DNA of 64,000 bases, taken from NCBI RefSeq assembly GCF_022965805.1, contig NC_133102.1, positions 2,674,885 to 2,738,884 of the forward strand. The letters are read 5' to 3'. Positions 35,517-48,341 of this stretch are shown here, one piece after another. Within the stretch, counting starts at the first letter, position 1, and each line of letters begins with the position of its first letter. The stretch is from Primulina eburnea. Its lineage: Eukaryota; Streptophyta; Magnoliopsida; Lamiales; Gesneriaceae. Both the position numbers and the translations under genes were made by a program. The notes under the pieces are model-generated. The model made no database searches, was not told where the DNA came from, and was given only the letters and a program-made list of their open reading frames with translations.

Positions 35517-38380
35517 AAAAAATTGCTCCTTTAGTTCCTCCTCTACCTCATGAAGTACAAAATTGGTGTCTGGGACATAACCCATCTCCTTAATCCTTGG
35601 TCCCAACTGATCCAATTCTTCCTATATTTGCTTAGCTTGGGGGTGTTTGGTATCCCCACGTAAAATATACGCACCTTTTTAGCTATTTCAATCCAACTAC
35701 AACTGCCTCCTTGACTAAACCTTGTACTTTCACTCTTTTTCTAATTTTTGCGACATTTGCCCATTTACCACTTGATCCGTACAAGTCAGATAATAGGACT
35801 ACTGCTTCTGTGTCGTTTGGTTCTTGTTGAAGAATCGCCTTGGCTGCATGGTTGCCAAGTTCTGTGTTACCACGAACATGACTGGCACCCAGCAATGAGC
35901 TCTAGACAAGAGCATCAGCCCTAAAAGGCATGATTCGATGAACTGCATTGCTTTGTCTAAAATCTCATTCTTCCTAATGCATCAACCATACATGCATAGT
36001 GTACCATCCTTGGTTTTATCCCTACTTCTTTGTACTTCGAGTGAGAATGTCTCCATGCCTCGTCTATTAACCCTGCATGACTGCACGCAGAGAGAACAAC
36101 TACATATGTGATCTCATTGGGTTTCACCCCAAAATCAAACATTTCCTCGAATAATTCCATAACCCTGTCGGCAAAATCATGCTTTGCGAAGCTTGTGATT
36201 ATCGATGTCCGAGATAACACATTTCTTCGATCCTCCATTCTTCAAAAACCTGATTCGTCGCCTCAATGTTGCCACACCTGGTATACAGAGAGAACGACGA
36301 ATTACAAACATGTTGATTGTATACCAAACCAGCTTTCAGTACCCACATAGAGCGTTGTATGAAACCAAATTCTTGCAGCCCTCACGAGACCAACACCTTT
36401 GATTGTTATTTGACGTACAATAATTTCTATATGCCTATTATGAATAGTAAAATATGGAACGTTACAATTATAAAGTTCAAAAGCCTCATTAGATTCCAGA
36501 TTCCTTGAATACCCATCAATCAAAGCGTTATATGAAACCAAATTCTTTTCAAATAATAATTCAAACCCTTTTTCGGCATCGTCTATTCTATCATTCTTAG
36601 CGTACATGCTAATGATAGAGTTGCCTACACAGTTGTCCGATGAAAGACATGTTGGGAAAGATAGTCAAATTAAATGACTTTTGGTACATTGAAACATTGA
36701 TTCTTTTCTCTTTTAGCAATCCAGATAATAATTATGAAGAAAAAAAGACAATGACTTTTATGTGGAAAACTCAAATTAGCGAAAAATCATGAGACCGATG
36801 TCCACCAAAAGAAATCTCCACTATATAAATAATGTGTACAAATAATTTCTACAACAATAGTATATAACAGCTCTCCTCATAACGACTTAGGGGCATCAAG
36901 AACTTCAAGAATAATAATTTTTGGATAATACACTCAATCTCATTTTTGAAGTGAAACTCACACAACTCTAATCACAATAGATAATTCTTTCTGATGTGAA
37001 AGATCGGACAATGCCGCAGCCACATAACTTGCTAAAATTTAACTAAATGATTAGGCGAAACAACACTCAATTGCTTGTTTATTGCTTGTCTTGAGATGTA
37101 TTGAATCAATGCAAATTATATGAAAATTTTGGGGTTGGTGAAGTGTTAAATGGTAATGTGAATGGTGAAGGTGTGAAACCATGAATGATTTTCAAGGTTG
37201 GCTAGCCTAACTTGCTTTGAACTCAAAGATGAGGTTTGAATGTCAACAAGACAAAACTTTACCGTATGATCATATATCTGTTTACCCAAATTTGGATCCA
37301 ATAGATTCCCGCAAGCCTTCGGAAGAGCAGCAAAGTTAAGTGATTTGGTTTAATTATGCCTTCTGTCAACATTTTATGATATAATTTCATGGCCTCCATG
37401 CCACATTCTCCACTTACCCAGTGATGATAGAAGTCCAAGACATAAACATTATGTTCCAGCATTCTATCAAAAGCTTTTCGCTAATTGTCCATTGAATTAT
37501 GCACAACACTCTTTGCATACATTTCTACCAAACTGCACCCCACAGAGACACCCAACGAAAGGCCATTCTTGATAAACCAAGAATGCAACTGCTGCTCGAA
37601 AAATAACCACAAATTCGCTACAAGCAGGATAATGAACTGCTAAATGTGAAGCGGTCTGGGATATACCCTCCCAAAGCCATATCCAAAAACATCTCGATGG
37701 CATCTTTAGGAGAACCCACCTGTAGCACTTATCGTAACATCAAAGTCCAGGACACACAGTTCTTCTTAGGCATTTATTCGAACATCTTCTTAGCTAACCC
37801 CAAATCACTAAATCCCTCGGTGAACAAATCAATTAACACGCACCCAATACACACATCAGACTCAAAATATATCGTCTTTATAAAAATGAAAAATTACCAA
37901 TCCCATCCACATGTACTGTCTATTTGAGCACGCATGCATTGCTGCAGTGAAGCAAAACTGAGTAGGGGACTCACCAAATTCCACAATTTCAACGAACTTC
38001 AGAACTGTTTCATCATTCGAACGGCTGTGCGCGTAACAAGGTATCATCGCGCTCCACGAAACCAAGTCCCTCATCTCACCCATGGACTCAAATATCTCCT
38101 CCGCCGTCTTCCAATCACCGCATTTAGAATAAAGACTGAGGAGGAACAGGAGGAGTTCAGGACAAATGAGTCAGCTTGAGCCCCGAGTCCAATATTCTGG
38201 AGTGGACGAGTTGACCCAAACAGAAGTTCCGATTCCGAATGCAGGACTTGAGGAGAATGGAGTAGGTGGTAACTTCAGGGGTGAGATTAGCTCGAGACAT
38301 GAGATCAAGGGTTGAAATTGCTTCATCGACATGGTCAACCGATCCTTGTAAGTCTCGAAAGTTACATTTCAGGAGGTCGC
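35517..38380 (-). pseudogene. Decayed PPR gene, EMB2261 (At3g49170)-like
   Basis: Remnants of a PLS-class pentatricopeptide repeat protein, an organelle RNA-binding family. In order on the minus strand they are: VDEAISTLDLM and YSILLKSCIRNRNFCLGQLVHSR (38350-38160), SLYSKCGDWKTAEEIFESM and DLVSWSAMI (38130-38040), GMEAMKLYHKM and IKPNHLTL (about 37400), MYAKNDRIDDAEKGFELL and KNLVSYNALIDGYSRNLES (36607-36480), TSIITSFAKHDF with KPNEITYVVVLSACSHAGL and HYACMVDALGRM (36238-35960), NTELGNHAAKAIL and SSGKWANVAKIRKR (35895-35690), then in another frame GPRIKEMGYVPDTNFVLHE (about 35600-35540). There are many stops, frame changes and missing repeats, and the DYW end is absent. Order and motifs match At3g49170/EMB2261 as I recall it. 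Confidence 0.8.
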
Positions 38381-39300
38381 ACATAGGGGTCTTGGTCATC
38401 CGATCCTTGTAAGTCTCGAAAGTTAAATTACGGCTGTAACCGTTAGTCATCCGAAAGGTAAGAGGCCAGCAGCCGGAGCACCAAAAGTCAGCAGCTGAAG
38501 CACCAAAGGAGTCTTGGTCCATAATTCCAATTTTTGAAAATAAAAATAGCAAAAACCAGGTGAACCTCGGGTGGGAAATTTTGCGTCCGACATTCGACGC
38601 GCCCAGGTCGCGCACGTACGTCTGCACACAAGTCAAGCATTTTTCCACTGCAAATCGGGCTCATGATTTTTGCACCTCCCCCTGCGCCTGTGCGCGCGAG
38701 AGAGGGCCTCTTCACCAATCATTGTTACACCTCTACAAAGTACAACTCAATATAAACTCACTGATGCTATGTCTATTTTTTGTATGTGAGACATTTCCTA
38801 CTAGCCATGAACTAGATCTTGCTTGTTTATCCAATTTCTCATTCAAAGATAAGCCCAATAAGCCACAAAGTCCAACAAAAAAGACGCTACTCACATCCAA
38901 AACCAAGTTCTGAGAGTGGCATTTCCCTCCAAGCTTTAAAATCCGTGGCTTTTCACACACTTACCACAAAGAACACGAAACCAAGAAAGCTCAAACCCGC
39001 CACCGTAAATACCATTCAAGGAAAAACCATCAATCGCCCCTTCGAACTGAGCCATGAGCTATCATATTAACTGCACAAGACTCCTCTAAATCTGATACAA
39101 GAATCATATCCCCAATTGTAACGTAACTATAAACATCTGAAAATTTCAAGAAAATGTATTCCCGTTGCCGCAGAAAGGAGCTTTCACATACTTCAAAGAT
39201 TTTATAGGAGGCAAACGCTAGAGGAATATTCCAAAATAAGAATTGGCGGATCATGATCCAGGGAAAATAATCATAATCAGACATGAGGATAAATTATCCC
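38381..39300. other. Unassigned region with a local GC-rich patch
   Basis: A GC- and CpG-rich stretch (about 38575-38710, with GCGCGCGAGAGAGGGCC) is unusual for this window. A 24-base phrase starting GATCCTTGTAAGTCTCGAAA occurs at 38342 and again at 38402. Open frames on the minus strand up to 39284 (reading GDMILVSDLEESCAVNMIAH) are unidentified. Confidence 0.35.
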
Positions 39301-39819
39301 GATTCAGGCCAGGATCGACTAGCCTCATCGAGAAATTACTGTAGCTGATCACTTGAACGTAAAATTCTCTGAAAATAGTAAATAGAAATTTTTCAGTTTT
39401 TCTAAATGTTTCTACCAGTCACTTTTTTTAAAAAAAGTAAAAATTAGAATTTCAATTCCTTTTTGCTTGTTTTATTTATTTCAGTTTTTTTCACATATTT
39501 CTATTATTTCGATAATTTTGACTAAAAATTATTTTTTTACATTTTCATATAAGTTATGACTTTTTGCACATATTTTATCAAGTTATTAAACATTATTAGG
39601 TTCGTTTTTTATTCTATTATAATTTTCATTAATTAGTCATGAATATATTTCACCACTTTATAATTAGATTTGTTATTACTTATTTTTTTATTTAAAATTA
39701 ATCGTATATGGGAAAAAACAGTATGACAATGCTTATTAATGTTCTTTTCAATCGACAAATTATAATCTATGATATATTTCCTTGATAACTTACACAAATT
39801 GTGTTTTGTCATCAATATT

Positions 39820-40025
39820 TTTTAATGACAATAGAACCTGCAACCTCTATATTTCAATGTGTACTGACTAATATAATAGCATGCAAACCACGCTAACTGG
39901 CCAGCTAAACAATACTAAACAAATCATATGTGATAAATCATCTCGGGAAAGAGTGGATAGGAGAATCGAACTCCTAAATATTGGTCAAACATCCACCTAC
40001 TCTAATAATTCGGACACAAATATGA
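39820..40025 (-). repeat. Possible tRNA-derived SINE relic(s)
   Basis: On the minus strand AGTTCGATTCTCC resembles a pol III B box. Further on, CTGGCCAGTTAGCGTGG resembles an A box, followed by GCAGGTTCTATTGTC and an A-rich end. One or two worn SINEs could explain this. The boundaries are uncertain. Confidence 0.3.
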
Positions 40026-41287
40026 GCTAATAAAAATATTTTTAATTCTCAAACTATCACCGTTGGCTATTTCTTAGTTTTGATGATGACATGTCACATA
40101 AGGATATGCTACCTAAATATGTGAGGAGGAGTTGGATTTCATCAGTTGTTGGTCATAATTGAAACCAAATGCTATCACCGGTTGGTTATTGATCGTTTTT
40201 CTTTAGGCCTAAAGAAATCCGTCCTTGTCTCCGCCCCAATTTCCGTTTTTTTGAAAATCAGAGATTTCACATCACCGTTCTCGCAGGGACTAAGTCAACA
40301 TCCCTTGTTCTATCTAATCGTGGAATCCTCATCCCGACCTGTTGGGGATTAAATTTTCGATCTAGGTCATATCCCTGCTTCAAATAGTCTAGAAATGACA
40401 ATGAGATGGGGAGGGTTTGCCATCCTCATCCCTACGTCTTCGACCACGCGGCGATTAAATCCAAACTGTTATCACCATTTCATATACCGTTGAGTTGGCC
40501 AAAAAAATCTTCAAATTTACTTAAACAATATTGATATGAGAATTTAGTTGCATATATAAATACTAATATTACTTAAACAATACAAATATAAATGCGTCAT
40601 TGTTTAATATTAAACAGAAAAGATGAAACCATATCATTATCATTGGAGCGACTAGTTGGAACGTGAACGATATTTGAGATTCATGGACCCCGAGTCATCT
40701 TGTTTGGCTTTCGGGTTTCGGACCCCGAACTCGAGGGATTTTCATCCTTAAGCATACAAAGTGGCTTAGTCTAAAATTCTTATCTTGGAAGGAAAATTTA
40801 AAGTCTGTTAACTTATATAATGTTACGCTTTGTGTAGATTAATTATTTAGTCAAGAGGTTCTCTCACAATGCCTACACAAGAGGAGTGCCAAACAAGCGC
40901 CTGATTTCCATTAAAAAGACTTAACTCGTGTGCGAGTACGACATTGCATGAGTCGAATGTTGGATGATGTGTAGTGAACTCGTGCTTAGTTACCACAAAT
41001 TTTGCCTGCATTATGAGAAATACTCATCCATCGTGATTCTTGTATTTTATATAAATCGTGTAACAATTGTAACATAAAAGAAATAGTTAAATTACATCGT
41101 ATATAATTATTTACTTCAATTTAATAATGTTTGAGATAATTTATTGATTAAAATTAAATAAGAGTTTTATGGGAATGATAAAAACAAAATAAAAGTAACA
41201 ATAACGTTGAAATGTATTATATCAGATAAGGTGACGAATGATTGATTTTATTTTGAGGGAAACAACTAACTCGACACCATATTATAT

Positions 41288-41289
<2 letters not shown>

Positions 41290-41322
<33 letters not shown>
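41290..41322. repeat. (AT)n microsatellite
   Basis: Simple AT dinucleotide run of about 16 units within the spacer downstream of the ATL gene. Confidence 0.9.
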
Positions 41323-41326
<4 letters not shown>

Positions 41327-41665
41327 ATATATATTATTCGAAAAAATTTATTTTCTCAATTTAGACTAGAAAGTCCACGAGAAAATGCGATTTCGGGTGG
41401 CGAGTAGGTGGTCCGAACATGATCGCTATCAGTGACTCTTCTTTGTAAGTCAAGAAAGTTTGTTTGGCCACCAGAAAATACATATTTTAATTAAAAAAAA
41501 ACACGCTTAATTGTCACCAGAACGCGTTTTTCGGGCTCCAATCTGGAAATTTTTCTAGGATATACATAAAGTTTCAATTCAAAGAAAAAGAGAAGAATTC
41601 AAATTTTAATTTTCTTCACAAAAAACTTCAAATTACGAACAAGAAGAAAAAAAAACAAAAAATCC

Positions 41666-44600
41666 TCAAGAATCTTGAATATCTATGGACGTGCATTTGG
41701 AATGGGGAGAATTCCTGCAAACGGGGCACGAAGCTTTTAACCTGAGCCATTGGTCTACACAATCTGCATGAAAGGAATGCCGACACTCTGGTATACTTCT
41801 CAGGGTCTCCTTAGGCTTGTACTCGGATAAGCAAATTGAGCAAATGCTGTCGTTGGGGTTAGGCAAACGTCGGCTCTCTCCTAGGATCGTTTTAGGGTAC
41901 GATTGAATGGTCGAACTGTCGAGCCCACCCGTGGTGATTAGAACTTGTGGCACTACAGCAGCAGAGCTGGCAGAGTCTACAATCGGCAGGTGCCGCCTGG
42001 TGAAGCGCTTCACCTTGCTGCAAAGGCAGCACAGTAATCCCACTAGGAAAAGAAGTGCAGGCACCCCGGCCCCAGCAATTATAGCGTAACGCGCACCTCT
42101 TGGAAGTCCTGGGAAAATTAGATTTGTAAATCAATTAGGTTCTGATCATAAGACTATAAAGGTGTTTCTGAGGCTCCAAAAATTAATACACAGTGATAGC
42201 CCCGAAAGGCCTGAGTCATGGATGACCCGAGACAGTAAATAGATAGCCCGAGTCATGATAATATATAGCTCTTTTGGTATTCACATCTTCTTGTTTACAG
42301 ATCTATATTTGAGCTAATTAACGTAAATAAGAAGTTATTCAAGCATCTAATTCTTGATTTGCCTGAGGAAAAGGTCAAGCTAAACAATATCTGGCCAAGG
42401 CGTTGACCATAAGAAAGCTCCATTCAAACCAAAAGAAATGCAACCATTTTCACACCACAAATGCATCACTTAATATTATTATTTCTAAAAAAAAATCTAT
42501 CCACACGGACAATCCGGTTTATTTATTAGAGAATAATTTGCAAATCAATTTCAGCAGAGAACAAGTGGTTCTTTTTACATCAAGTCCCCGCTTTATACGG
42601 CTGATTAATTAAATGAAGTTCTCTTGACTCGGCCAAATTAATTTGTATATATATATATATATACATTAGCCAAAAAACTTGTGTGAAATGATCTCACGGG
42701 TCGTATTTATGAGACGCATCTCTTACTTGAGTTATCCATGAAATACTATTACTTTTTATGCTAAGAGTATTACTTTTAATGTGAATATGAGTAGAGTTAA
42801 CCCGTCTCACAGATTAAGATCCGTGAGACGGTCTCACATGAGACCCACTCTATACCTTAATCTCAAATATAATAGTCATTACGTTGCTTTATCATAATAA
42901 TTTAGATCAATCAGTCATTTAATTTTACGATTAAAATATACTATAAGTTGATTGAGCAATATCAATAGTCATACACGTTGGCATTGTGTGTGTCTATATA
43001 TATATATATATTCAGAATATGTATATTGTGAGAGAGTATCACATGTATCTAACATGACAAATAATATTTTGACATAAAATATAATAATTTTTTCATGCAT
43101 TGAGTCGGATTGGAGATCTGTTTTATTAAATTAACCAGTTAGACGGCATTACAAAGTTTTGTTATATATTAAAAAGTATTTCTAAAAATTCAGTAAGATA
43201 AAAGTGGATAAATTATGAATTATATTATTTTGCATCTATGAATTTGAAATCTATTGATTTAGAAATTTTTTTGTTAACAATAAAATAAAATTAATGAAAT
43301 ATTAAATCTGCACCTTATTTATTTATACATTAATTAAGTTTCGGTTTGTGGGATTGGAAGAGTGTACTTTGTAATAAATTACTTAATTGTTGACCAAGTC
43401 TACAGCTTGTTAGCGTGTCGATTTTGTTAACCCAAGGGATGGAAACTCTGGGAATATTTTGATATAACTTTAATTCATTTATTCTCTATCTATACTTTAA
43501 TAATTAATTTTACACATTTCGAGAATCATGTGTAAAAAATTGGGGTATTTGAAGAAAAGAATTTGGCTGTAATTACAAATAATTAAATAAGTAAGAATAT
43601 TTTGAAATACACATAAAACGAATATAGAAGAATAAAATAGCAGTTAATTTTAATTTAATATATTTTCCTGAAATTTATGTTGAATTTAATATCGAGTATC
43701 CTTGACTTTGTGGACCGTGGGTGCAATAATTACAGGCGCACCGCCGTTTTAAAGTCATTAATTGTGCTTCTCACCTGTTATTTGATCTTATAAATTCACT
43801 ACTTTTAGTATATATTTCTTACGATTTTTAACTGAAAGTTATGTTCATAATAATATGTTTATATGGTAAAAATTTGTGTGAGACGATTTCACACATCTTA
43901 GATTACCTCGGTTCTTCCTTAATCTTTTCGGATTGTTTCAAATAAATGTATTTTTTTTATTTTAATGTTTAATATTTTTTTAAATAAGAAGTTTGTCTAT
44001 AAATTTTAATTTTTAATAAACAAACTTTAATATATATTAAGGAAAAATGTTAAGGTAAATAACTTACCGCGGCGAGAAACATGACTGCATACAGTATCTG
44101 TGCTGGAGTTGCTCTTAAGCCCACACAGTCCACCTCTGGACTCGCACCGCCCGCACTGCGGGGTGCCCCAACTGAGCAAGATATCTTCACTAAGATCCGA
44201 CGTCGCCACTGGTTCAGAAAACGTCCACTGAACCGGTACAGCCACCGAAGATATCAGGCTGCACCTAGATGCCAAGAATGAAATAGCTCTCACAGAAGAC
44301 GAGGCGAAAACCGTGTAACTCTTACCGCTCAAACATCCAATAGGGTTGAGCTTATACTTGGTGTAATCGAACGTGCAATTGAAGAAGGCGAAATTCTGAT
44401 AGAAATATCCAGAAAACGGCGACCCGGAAAGGTTTAATGTAAGGAGGCGTTTGGGGAGGCAGCTGTCGGGATCGTTGAGCCATATGTGTTGCATTTGGTA
44501 GTCTATACCTTGGACTGTGAATTGGCCTGAGTTTGGGAGCTCGAGAACTGTTTGATTTGATCCGTCACATGAAAGATTGAAGCCAGGGTAGCCGCATGAT

Positions 44601-44749
44601 TTGTGTTGAAGGTTTTGGAGCTGGAACGGGAACCGGATCATGGGTTCTCCGATACGGCTGCAGGAGGAATCAGAACAGAGTTGAGCGAATGAATATTCGA
44701 CGAATAGAAAGTTGAAGAGAAAGAAGAGGAGGGCTTTGGTGGTGTCCAT
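41666..44749 (-). CDS. RING-H2 finger protein, ATL21/ATL22-like, two exons
   Basis: Membrane E3 ubiquitin ligase with an extracellular cysteine-rich domain like that of wall-associated kinases. Exons are 44749-44068 and 42108-41666, separated by a 1,959-bp intron. The CDS is 1,125 nt, or 374 residues. A signal peptide occupies about residues 1-22, ending near EYSFAQ. The GUB_WAK-type domain follows ([30 protein letters not shown]), then a C-terminal Cys cluster ([18 protein letters not shown]). A membrane span lies at about 234-258 ([19 protein letters not shown]). The GLD motif and EYKPKE precede the RING-H2 with zinc ligands C317, C320, C336, H338, H341, C344, C355 and C358. All eight are present, so the ligase should be active. 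Substrate is unknown. The intron carries a MITE (copy E). Confidence 0.92.
42680..42842 (-). repeat. Copy E of the GAGACGGTCTCAC family, inside the ATL intron
   Basis: Reverse orientation. It starts GTGTGAAATGATCTCACGGG, has the core TTTATGCTAAGAGTATTAC and ends CCGTGAGACGGTCTCACATG. Both palindromes are kept, so it is one of the best-preserved copies. Confidence 0.8.
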
Positions 44750-45070
44750 GGGAGCTGGTAGAAGCTATCTTTTCAACTTGTAAATACAGAGAAAACGGGC
44801 TATATCACTACCAATTTAAAATGTTTAATAAATATATAGATGATCATTCTTTATCATCCCATATTTAATATCAAATAATTTTAAGTATAATTTAAAACTA
44901 TTAAAATAAGAATAAGTATATAAGATGTGTTGATCTGATCTATATTTATAATAAAAAAAATAATTTTGTCAACAATAATATTATTTAATGAGTCGGGTCA
45001 GGCCAAACACTTATCTCATACAATTGACAATTGAAATCGTCTCATAAGAGTTTTTTTGAAGGCAAAAACT

Positions 45071-45232
45071 TGTGTGAGACGGTCTCACGGATCGTATTTT
45101 ATGAGACAGATATCTTATTTGGTTCATCCGTGAAAAAGTATTAGCTTTTATGTTAAGAGTATTACTTTTTATTGTAAATATCGGTAGGATTGACCCGTCT
45201 CAGATAAAAATTATTGAGACCGTCTCACAAGA
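45071..45232 (-). repeat. Copy F of the GAGACGGTCTCAC family
   Basis: Reverse orientation, nearly intact. It opens TGTGTGAGACGGTCTCACGG, then ATGAGACAGAT, the core TTAAGAGTATTACTTTTTAT, TTGACCCGTCTCAG and the closing GAGACCGTCTCACAA. Confidence 0.8.
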
Positions 45233-45821
45233 AACATATTGTTTTTTAAAACAATTATACTTAATTATTTTTAAATAATATATATTAAAATACCTATCCT
45301 AACATAAGATCTAAAAGTCTAAAACAAAAAACAAAAGAGATATTACGACCACCACCCTCTTCATCCTGCCCCTTTTGACCGACATGAAGGCGAAGTTAAT
45401 AGGCTTCTTTTGATTATTTAGCGATGATTAATAGCGCATAACTTTAAGTTAAGAGATAGGAGGAAGATATTTTTAAAAAAAATTAATATATGTTTATTAA
45501 TATTTATTTTTAAAAATAAGGGCTTTAAAATGGAGTCACTTATATGTTGATCAATATGGTTAATAGGAGTCATTATTAATGTTCATTTTTATCTATAAAA
45601 AAATAGGTTTATTAATATGTTCATTTATATTAAAAAATATATTAATTCTGAATCACTTCAATATTATTTAAATGTCATTTAGATTTACTTTGATATATAG
45701 TAGATTTGATCCAAGTGGTCCAACAAGTATTATTCTATTGGTTGTCACATTCTGCTAAGTCAAAGTTTTTATTTGGAAATCATAGTATGTGTTTTTTTTG
45801 TTTTAGTAGGTTTTTGTCATA

Positions 45822-45965
45822 CAGTCTCACATATTATTATCGATCAGATGAGTTAATTTTACTCATATTTACAATAATAAATAATAAATTTAATATAAAA
45901 AATAATATTTTTTATTAGTGACCTAAATAAGATAATTTGTCTCGAAAAATCATTTCATATAAGTT
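45822..45965 (+). repeat. Copy G of the GAGACGGTCTCAC family (degenerate)
   Basis: Forward orientation. It keeps ACAGTCTCACATATTATTAT, ACTCATATTTACAATAA, AAATAATATTTTTTATTAGTG and GTCTCGAAAAATC in the family order, but both palindromes have decayed. Confidence 0.55.
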
Positions 45966-47526
45966 TTTATGTTCTTGTTTTCTTGTCATTTATTTTTAAT
46001 ATACAAGTACAAATTTAAAATTATGAAATTTAGCTATTGACATAATGACTTGAAAGCAAGTCAAATGCATCTCTTAACAGTTTTTTAAAGTAACATACTG
46101 TACTCACGGTCATTCAGAGATTTAAATGGTTTCATAATTAAATTAAGGTCAAATAATAATTTTAATTTTTATTATGTTTTAATATTTGATATTATTAGTC
46201 ATATATTTTAATAATCAATTTTAGTCTTTTTTTAATCTAAATTGTGTAATTAAATAACTCATATAATGTTGAATTTTTATAATTACGCAGTTAACAAAAT
46301 CTTCAGTAACATACACGCGTGTTTAAAAGCATAACATAATAAATAACAATAAAATTAGTCTTTTAATTATATGATTTTGATGGGAAAAAAAACTAAAATT
46401 GATCGTCGAAATATTTTTACAAGATTATAATTGATTTTAAAAAATACGTAACGAAAGATATCAGAACTCAATACATACATGACTAAAATCGACATTATTC
46501 AAATATATTAAACACTTTAACGTCTATTAAGGTGGTAATTAATGGAAGCAGGTAATTGGTAGTTTCAGCTTTCAACGACCGTCTAAATGAAGGACGAACA
46601 TTATCGATTAATATTCAAAGTAACAATAACCAAAATTCACACACCCCTTTTTCATTTTATTATTTTTATTCGACACATCGCATGCACTTTGAATTCAAAG
46701 TCTAATAGAATTCAGACTTTCGAGCTTTTCGAGCTCGATATATATGCACGATTCATGGTCGAGCTTGAGATGAATTACTCGATCAAGCTCGAGTATACAA
46801 GATTTAAATCGAATCAAACTCAAGTAATATGGTACTCAAGTTCGACTCAACTCATTTTACAGTCCTAATTGACTCTCCTTAATAGCTCGTTCTGATGGTA
46901 CTAAATGAGTTGAAGACGACCTATTATGATATTTTCGTAAATTTTAACATCTTATGTACCGTAATTATTTTGTTTCGAAAAACAATTTGAAAAAATAGAA
47001 TCTCAACATCAAACTTATTGCTCTTAGATATCAAAACATTGACAACCAAATGCAGCAGAACAATCAATGCTTATCGCTTCTTAGATAAACAATAGAATCT
47101 CAACATCAAACTTAATTAATTAATTCCAAAATATCTATCACAAATCTACTCTAAGTTGGAGCAGCTTTGTTCAAACCCACGATCTGTCCCTCCTTTCTTT
47201 AGATCCATCTCATCTCGTGAACTCGACGAGTCCAATCCATGTTAGATCAGTTGAAAATATAGAATTTTATATTTATTCAATTAAAAACTAAAAATTAACA
47301 AATTATTAAATTTATATGTTCAAATTTATATTAATAATATCCAAGACAAAAAAACATTATCAACAAATTAAAATATATCAACTTGTATTCGATCAATAAA
47401 AAAAATTGTAATGATATATTTTCATATTAAACATATAATAATAAAATTATATAATTTCACTTCAAAAAATACAAAACTAAAATTATACATAAGATATTAA
47501 TTCTTTAGTCTAAAAAATATAAATAT

Positions 47527-47527
<1 letters not shown>

Positions 47528-47558
<31 letters not shown>

Positions 47559-47580
47559 ATATATATATATATATATATAC
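47528..47580. repeat. Compound (TAA)n(TA)n microsatellite
   Basis: A run of TAA/ATA triplets continues directly into TA dinucleotides. Confidence 0.9.
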
Positions 47581-47892
47581 ATACATATAAATTTAAAATA
47601 TATATACATATTTTAGTAGCGGGATTGGTCTAGGATGAGTTTGACTAAACAAAATATATAATTAATAATAATAATATATATAACATATAAATTATATTGC
47701 TTAATCCGTACTGCTCAGAAAGTCTCAAATCTGCCTCCTTATTGCTTTACGCAATTTAAGCGACTACGTAATTTACTTATTTTATTTAATGGGCTTTAAT
47801 TGTTTATGGGTTTTGGAAACCCAAAATTGTACTATTAATTAGTTTTATGGAATAGATATTATATTACACAAAATTGATTTCAAGATAACTAA

Positions 47893-48338
47893 CAGTGTGT
47901 TTGGTAACCAGGATTTGAGAGTATTTTGTGGGATTTGTAATTTGATTTGGAATTGGATTTGGAAATTCAAGTATTTGAAATTCCATTTGGTGTTTGGTTT
48001 AAAATTTAAAAATGATATTTACAAATTCATTTCTTGTTTGGAGAAAAAAAGATTCGAATTTGGGATTTTAAAATTTTACTAAACTACCCTTAGAAACTTT
48101 CGGTGGAGAATGATGTGTTGGATAAAAAAGTAATTTTATGTTTTTAAAATCCAAATCCCACCAAATCTTATCAAATTTGATGGGATTTGGATATACTTGT
48201 GGAAATCCCATGAAATCCCATTAAATCCTAAGCAAATCCGAATCTTTTTTTTTTTAACATCTTGCCAAACAGTAAAAATATGATTTTGAAATCCAAATCC
48301 CATGAAATCCTCCCAAATCCTGGTTGCCAAACACACTG
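47893..48338. mobile_element. Tourist/Harbinger-like MITE
   Basis: A 446-bp element with termini CAGTGTGTTTGG and CCAAACACACTG and a 3-bp flanking repeat TAA (47890-47892 and 48339-48341). The inverted repeat extends inward: GGTAACCAGGATTTG.GAG pairs with CTCCCAAATCCTGGTTGCC. There is no coding capacity. A TWA target duplication and a GTTTGG-type terminus are typical of PIF/Harbinger-derived Tourist elements. Confidence 0.8.
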
Positions 48339-48341
48339 TAA

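Larger units (their letters stand above)
39301..41665. other. AT-rich intergenic spacer
   Basis: Nothing coding could be supported. It contains a possible tRNA-derived SINE (listed), a GC-richer patch at about 40200-40470 of repeat-like character, and an (AT)n run at 41290-41322. Confidence 0.5.
44750..47889. other. AT-rich intergenic region with several repeats
   Basis: Holds copies F and G of the 160-bp family plus a worn copy at about 44935-45060. A patch rich in alternating GAGCTCGA/TCGAGCTT-like words lies at 46720-46860, and a (TAA)n(TA)n run at 47528-47580. No gene is seen. Confidence 0.55.

Noticed and set aside
39960..40025. A functional tRNA gene
   Set aside because: Only a B-box-like T-loop is present. 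The acceptor stem does not pair and no anticodon arm can be drawn, so a worn SINE is a better reading.
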